Origin: Aureococcus anophagefferens
Taxonomy: Eukaryota; Sar; Pelagophyceae; Pelagomonadales; Pelagomonadaceae
Assembly: GCF_000186865.1 (NCBI RefSeq)
Contig: NW_008705562.1
Span: 2,080,431-2,144,430 of the forward strand
Direction of reading: 5' to 3'
Length of the DNA stretch: 64,000 nt
Positions 59,904 through 64,000 of this stretch are shown here, one piece after another. Within the stretch, counting starts at the first letter, position 1; every line of letters starts with the position of its first letter. Under the pieces are notes generated by a model, which worked only from the letters and a program-made list of their open reading frames with translations, was not told the DNA's origin and did no database searches. The position numbers and the translations under genes were made by a program.

Positions 59904-60111
59904 GCGCACTTGAGGTGTTGTGGCGAAATGAATGAAAATCTCGCGGCCGAAAAGGCTGAGGCTGTGGGCAGCCCGCCCGGTCCGCGGAAGTCGATGAATG
60001 CCGCTCTCCCAGTGGTTATGCAGCAAACCCTAGCGCACCGTCCTCCGCGCGTGGAGGCCTAGCGCGAGGCGCAGCGGCGGCGGGGCGCAGCGAAACACCT
60101 CCGCCAACACC

Positions 60112-61434
60112 ATGCTGCAGTCCCTCGTTTCGTGGCTCCACGGCGGCGACGAGGAGCAGGCGCGCGACGGGCGGCCGGCCGTGGCGCGCTGGCAAAGCGA
60201 CCCGCGCTGCCTCGAGGCCGCCGTGGACCTCTACGTGGACTACGTCGAGGTCGACGACAGCGCCGCGGCGCCCATCGACCGGGGCGCGTCGCCGCGGCAC
60301 CGCCGCGGCGCGGACCGGCGCCGCTTCGTCGTCGCGGCGGCCGTGCCCGTCTACGGCCCCGCCGCCGAGTGCGCCGACGGCGCGCCGGGCCGCGCCGAGG
60401 GCGCCAGCGCCAAGGCCGGGGAGCCCGTCGCCTACGCGGCGGCGTTCCGGCGGCTCGCGGACGCCGTCGACGAGGCCGTCGAGGGCGCGGTCGTCAACGA
60501 GGGCCGGACGACGCAGGCGTCGCGGCGCACGGACAGCGTCGCGGCGACTTCCCCGTCCCGGGTGCGCAAGCTCTGCGAGAAGGCCTGCGCCGTCGGCCGC
60601 CAGGACCCCGAGGCGCTCGTGCGGCTGCTCCGGCTCGACGCCGCGCGCGCGTTCCGCGACGCGGAGCCGTCGCCGCTCGCTTTGGCCTACGCCGCGGCGT
60701 TCCGCGTCGCGCGGGACGCGCGCGCCTGGCTGGGCTTCGCGCCGGCGAAGCGGTCCTACGCCGTGAGCCTGAGCGCGTCGGGCGTGAACTCGCTCGCGCA
60801 AAAGTACGAGCAGCTGCTGCGCGACGGCTTCGAGGACGCCGAGGCCGCGCTGCGGGCGCTCGACGCGTTGCGGACGCGGCTGCCCGTGCCCCAGCGCGTC
60901 GTGCGCTTCGTCCGGGGCTCCGAGTTCGACGACGTCGAGGAAGCAGAGGACGCGGCCCAGAACCGGCGGACGTCGTTCCCGCGCGCGCGGACGTTCTCGT
61001 CCGGCGGCGCGGACGACGACGAGAGCCTCAAGTTCGCGCCGGAGGCCGCGGACGACTTCCTCACGGACGCGGCGCCCCTGGGCCAGGGCATGGACGACTC
61101 GGCGCTCTTCGCGTGCCGCGACGGCGGAAAGCTCTTCTTCACGTCGTCCTGCCGCGTCGCGGAGCAGTGCGCCTACGCGGGCCGGGGCGCGCCCGAGACC
61201 GACGCGTCGCGGCCGGCCATCGTCGCGCGGACGATCCTCTACCAGAAGCTCGACGGCGCGCGCGACATCGCCCTCGAGCAGGGCGACGAGATCTGGGCCG
61301 CGACGATCGACGGCCGCGACTACTTCAACGTCGTCATGGCCGACGACACGGACCGGGGCCTGCGCCACGTCCTCGAGGCCGGCGGCGTCACGGACCTCGC
61401 GGCCATCGGCGTCGCCTTCGAGCGCGTCGAGTAA
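60112..61434 (+). CDS. Unknown conserved-looking protein
   Basis: 440 residues, no leader or membrane helix. Segments with good helix periodicity include AFRRLADAVDEAVEGAVV and YEQLLRDGFEDAEAALRALDAL; a Ser/Asp-rich loop lies near residues 285-325. The C-terminal part (LFFTSSCRVAEQCAYAG; VARTILYQKLDGARDIALEQGDE) is predicted globular. No family recognised. Codon usage and length make it a real gene; function not assignable. Ends 13 bp from the convergent fucosyltransferase-like gene. Confidence 0.6.
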   Translation: MLQSLVSWLHGGDEEQARDGRPAVARWQSDPRCLEAAVDLYVDYVEVDDSAAAPIDRGASPRHRRGADRRRFVVAAAVPVYGPAAECADGAPGRAEGASAKAGEPVAYAAAFRRLADAVDEAVEGAVVNEGRTTQASRRTDSVAATSPSRVRKLCEKACAVGRQDPEALVRLLRLDAARAFRDAEPSPLALAYAAAFRVARDARAWLGFAPAKRSYAVSLSASGVNSLAQKYEQLLRDGFEDAEAALRALDALRTRLPVPQRVVRFVRGSEFDDVEEAEDAAQNRRTSFPRARTFSSGGADDDESLKFAPEAADDFLTDAAPLGQGMDDSALFACRDGGKLFFTSSCRVAEQCAYAGRGAPETDASRPAIVARTILYQKLDGARDIALEQGDEIWAATIDGRDYFNVVMADDTDRGLRHVLEAGGVTDLAAIGVAFERVE

Positions 61435-61447
61435 TTCGCCCCTTTTT

Positions 61448-62680
61448 TTACGCGCAGTCGAGCGCGGCGAGCGACGGCGCCAGGAGGGCCCCGGCGACGA
61501 GGTCCGCCGGGCGCGCGCCGCGTCGCCGCGGCGTCTTCGTCCGCAGCAGGTGCTCGAAGGCCGTGCCGCAGCGCCCGGCGGCGAAGCGCTCCTGGGCGAC
61601 GAGGCCCGTCCAGCTCGAGTCCGCGGTGCCGACGAACGCCGCGGCGCCGGCGCAGAGCTCCTGCTCGACGAGGCTCGCGTCGTAGTCGTCGCCGACGTCG
61701 CCGAGGTCGTCGAGCGACGCGTAGGCGCCCGTGCCGTTGAGCGCCGCGCGGAGCGCGGCGCCCTCGCGCGCGAACGGCCACGCCTTCTTGCGCGGCGCCG
61801 CGCGGGCCACGTAGACGGCGGGCGCGCGCGCGGCGGCGGCGACGGCGCGGATGGCGCCCGCGATGGAGGCCGTCGACGCGTAGCCGCGCGTGCCGGGGAA
61901 GCACGCGACGCGCGGGAACGACGCCTTGCCCCCGTCCTTGCAGCGCTGGTCGTCCTCGACGCGCCGCAGGTGCGCGCAGACGTAGCGCTCCGTGCCGAAG
62001 AGCGCCCGTCGGAGCCTCGCGGCGGCGGCGCGGACTCTGGGCGCGCGGCGCAGCGCGGCGACGGCCCGGAGCGTCCGCGGCGCGGCGATCGCTCCGTAGA
62101 GGGACGGGATCGATCCCCAGAGGCTCGCGGCGACGACGTCGTGGTGCGCGTAGCGCTCGGCGACGCACGCCGCGTAGCTCCCGTCCGGCTTGGGGACCTT
62201 GGCGCAGCGGCGCTTCGAGGAGTCGTCGACGAGCGGCCGCGCGAAGGGCTTCTTCGCGCAGCGCGCGCGCGCCATCGCGCAGACCGTGGCCAGGTCGCGC
62301 TGCTTCACGGCGGAGCCCCGGCCCGCGTGGACGACGACGGCGCCGAGCGCGTGCGCGCGCGGCAGATCCGCCACGCGCGCGACGGCGACGAAGCGGCCGA
62401 CGGCCGCGGCGTCGAAGGTCTCGTTGAACGCGCGGACGTCGCGGCCGCGCGCGTTGAGCCACTTGAGGAACGGCGCCGCCACGAGGGCGCGCCCGAGCGC
62501 CTCGGCGAGGAGCATGGATTCCAGCAGTTGCAGGTACTGGTTGTTCGGGCCGCCCATGGTCATCAATGGCCACAGGAGCTTCTTGCCCGCGTCCTTGGGC
62601 TTTCGCAGTCGTTGCCGTGGCGCGTCGGTACCGGCGACGGCGGCCGCGAGCGCCGCCGCGATGACGAAGCTAGATCTCAT
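61448..62680 (-). CDS. GDP-fucose protein O-fucosyltransferase-like protein
   Basis: 410 residues with signal peptide (SFVIAAALAAAVAG). N-terminal signature GGPNNQYLQLLESMLLAEALGRALV matches the 'G-NN-y--l--al-lA--l-R-LV' block of the O-FucT family; later VCAHLRRVEDDQ (the H-R donor-phosphate element) and VEQELCAGAAAFVGTADSSWT, the C-terminal 'D---c--a--fvG---SS' motif. Likely an ER/Golgi fucosyltransferase. It is the second fucosyltransferase-fold gene in the window. Confidence 0.82.
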   Translation of the reverse strand: MRSSFVIAAALAAAVAGTDAPRQRLRKPKDAGKKLLWPLMTMGGPNNQYLQLLESMLLAEALGRALVAAPFLKWLNARGRDVRAFNETFDAAAVGRFVAVARVADLPRAHALGAVVVHAGRGSAVKQRDLATVCAMARARCAKKPFARPLVDDSSKRRCAKVPKPDGSYAACVAERYAHHDVVAASLWGSIPSLYGAIAAPRTLRAVAALRRAPRVRAAAARLRRALFGTERYVCAHLRRVEDDQRCKDGGKASFPRVACFPGTRGYASTASIAGAIRAVAAAARAPAVYVARAAPRKKAWPFAREGAALRAALNGTGAYASLDDLGDVGDDYDASLVEQELCAGAAAFVGTADSSWTGLVAQERFAAGRCGTAFEHLLRTKTPRRRGARPADLVAGALLAPSLAALDCA

Positions 62681-62754
62681 ATCGATGCATCATGACGCTA
62701 GTCCATTCGCATGCACGCGGCCACTACCATGCCGTGGCAGCAAGCAGCTCGATG

Positions 62755-64000
62755 AGTAACGTTGAACCGAAGCTGCACCAAAAGTTTCGTCGGCTGCCCG
62801 AGGAGCCCCGCGGCGAGGAGCCCCGGGAAGCTCGTCGCGTCGCCGACGGCGCGGAAGCCCGGGAGGCGGCACTGGCTCTCGGGGTCGCTCCTCGACAAGC
62901 TGACGACGTCGGTCACGGGCCTGACGCCGCGGTCCCAGCGGGCCTTCGACGCCGCCGCCGCGAGCCCGCTCGTCGTCGTCCCGTCGCCGGAGCCGCGCGA
63001 GTTCGACTGGCCCGCGCTCGAGGCCTACGAGGCCGACGAGGGCGACCGCGCGGACAAGGAGACCGTCGGGCGGGGCATCAAGGGCGTGCTCAACGTGTGC
63101 TACTCCGTGCTCGTCACGGGCCTCGTCATCGGCATCCAGGAGCTGCTGCGCGCGACGAGCCGGGTCTTCCCCTGGCTCGAGGTGCTCTGCACGCTGCTCG
63201 CGGGGCTCGTGCCCTCCCAGGTCCAGGACTTCATGCTCTCCTACATGGCCGTCATCCTCGGCGAGACGAACCGGCGCTTCAACAGCCTCTGGAGCGAGTC
63301 GGCGCTCCAGCGGAGCGTGCAGGAGGACTTCGCGCTCTTCCTCTGCGGCGTCGGCTTCGCGGTGCCGCTCCTCGGCGCGTCGCTCTACGAGGCCGTGAGC
63401 GAGATGGGCAGCGACCCGCTGTCCATCTTCAACCTGATGGCGTCGAACGTGCCGTCCCTCGGCTACACCTTCGCCATGCTCGTGCTCATGCAGATCGGCG
63501 GCAGCCTCCAGGAGGCGCTCCGGCTGGAGTCCTACGGCTGGTACCGCGTCAACAGGGACGTCCGGCGCGTCGACGCCGACGACCTGGACGCGAGCCTCGA
63601 GCCCGAGGACGCGGACTACGGCGCGCTGGCGGGCTGGGAGGCCTTCGCGCTGCTCGTCGGCGCGGCCTACGCGCCGCTCGCGCCGTTCACGACCTTTGTG
63701 TGCGGCTGCTACCTCTTCGTGCTCTACGGGTTGGCGAAGCACGACGTCGCGAACGTGTCGACGACGCCCTTCAACACGGAGGGCGCGCTCTGGTACGCGG
63801 GCGTGCGGCAGACTTTGGCCGCGCTCGGCTTCGCGCTCGCGCTCAACGGCGGCGTCATCGCGCTCAACGGCGGGCTCTGGCAGGCGCTCTGCTGCCTGCC
63901 GCTGGGCCTCGTCTGGCACAAGTACTACGCCGCGGCCGAGCGCCGCTACGCGACGCGGTCGCTCCACGGCCTGTCCAAGGGGCGCCTCCCGCTACGGGAC
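62755..64000 (+). CDS. OSCA/CSC1-type mechanosensitive channel, 5' part missing, runs off end
   Basis: Open from 62755 to the end of the window, with no Met before the conserved part. Visible blocks: AFDAAAASPLVVVPSPEP (the cytoplasmic 'A-F-----A-----vAPEP' element) and then membrane helices of the RSN1_7TM/DUF221 pore: SVLVTGLVIGIQELLRA, MLSYMAVILGETNRR, FALFLCGVGFAVPLLG, SNVPSLGYTFAMLVLMQIGG and APLAPFTTFVCGCYLFVLYGLA. OSCA/CSC1 and TMEM63 form Ca-permeable, tension- or osmo-gated channels. The usual first three helices are absent and only 70 bp separate this from the preceding gene's start, so the 5' end is truncated, mis-joined or spliced from an exon I cannot see. Confidence 0.7.

Overview
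The window reads as nuclear DNA of a GC-rich, gene-dense unicellular eukaryote, most likely a photosynthetic stramenopile of the pelagophyte type (Aureococcus-like). Supporting signs are 36 protein genes with very short introns (about 40-80 nt) and strongly alternating strands. Genes include a nuclear-encoded plastid sigma-70 factor and a transporter that begins with a signal peptide followed by Phe (a complex-plastid presequence), plus a MenA-type prenyltransferase, large ankyrin, MORN and FG-GAP/ephrin-receptor-like proteins, and two transposon-like introns (introners). The species call is inference. No rRNA, tRNA, CRISPR array or viral gene was seen. Three assembly gaps (N runs) interrupt genes.

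Layout. 1-4.1 kb: the 3'-truncated end of a secreted YHYH-domain protein, a SirB1/transglutaminase-like protein with a duplicated leader, and a KOW-like hypothetical. 4.2-10.9 kb: one giant PH-ankyrin gene carrying two inverted 203-bp introners with perfect 8-bp target duplications. 11.1-17.7 kb: plastid-type EamA transporter, plastid sigma factor, DNA polymerase iota, a methyltransferase and a small Cys-rich secreted protein. 17.8-24.6 kb: three glycosyltransferases and an EF-hand protein. 24.8-28.3 kb: TALE-like homeodomain protein, EndoIII-like DNA glycosylase, class I aminotransferase. 29-38.5 kb: a roughly 3,160-residue FG-GAP / Cys-rich repeat / multi-pass membrane protein. 38.8-48.2 kb: TPR-DnaJ, CorA, PHD-2OG oxygenase, a myristoylation-motif protein, a TTL-like ligase and two small membrane proteins. 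48.3-57.1 kb: sulfotransferase-like, GT25-like, ApaG, kelch-MORN, PUB-domain and serine-hydrolase genes. 57.4-64 kb: a hypothetical, prefoldin 2, MenA, an unknown, an O-fucosyltransferase-like protein and an OSCA/CSC1 channel running off the end.

Themes. (i) Secretory-pathway glycan enzymes are numerous (GT90, a fascin-like GT, GT23-like, POFUT-like, GT25-like, sulfotransferase-like). (ii) Plastid functions: sigma factor, transporter, MenA. (iii) DNA repair: Pol iota, DNA glycosylase. (iv) Ca/Mg signalling and transport: EF-hand protein, EF-hand CorA, OSCA. Convergent genes are packed so tightly that stop codons abut or overlap, and short tandem duplications (30-70 bp) recur exactly at gene starts and ends. 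The strongest genome-biology signal is the introner pair, which shows DNA transposition producing functional introns in frame within one gene.
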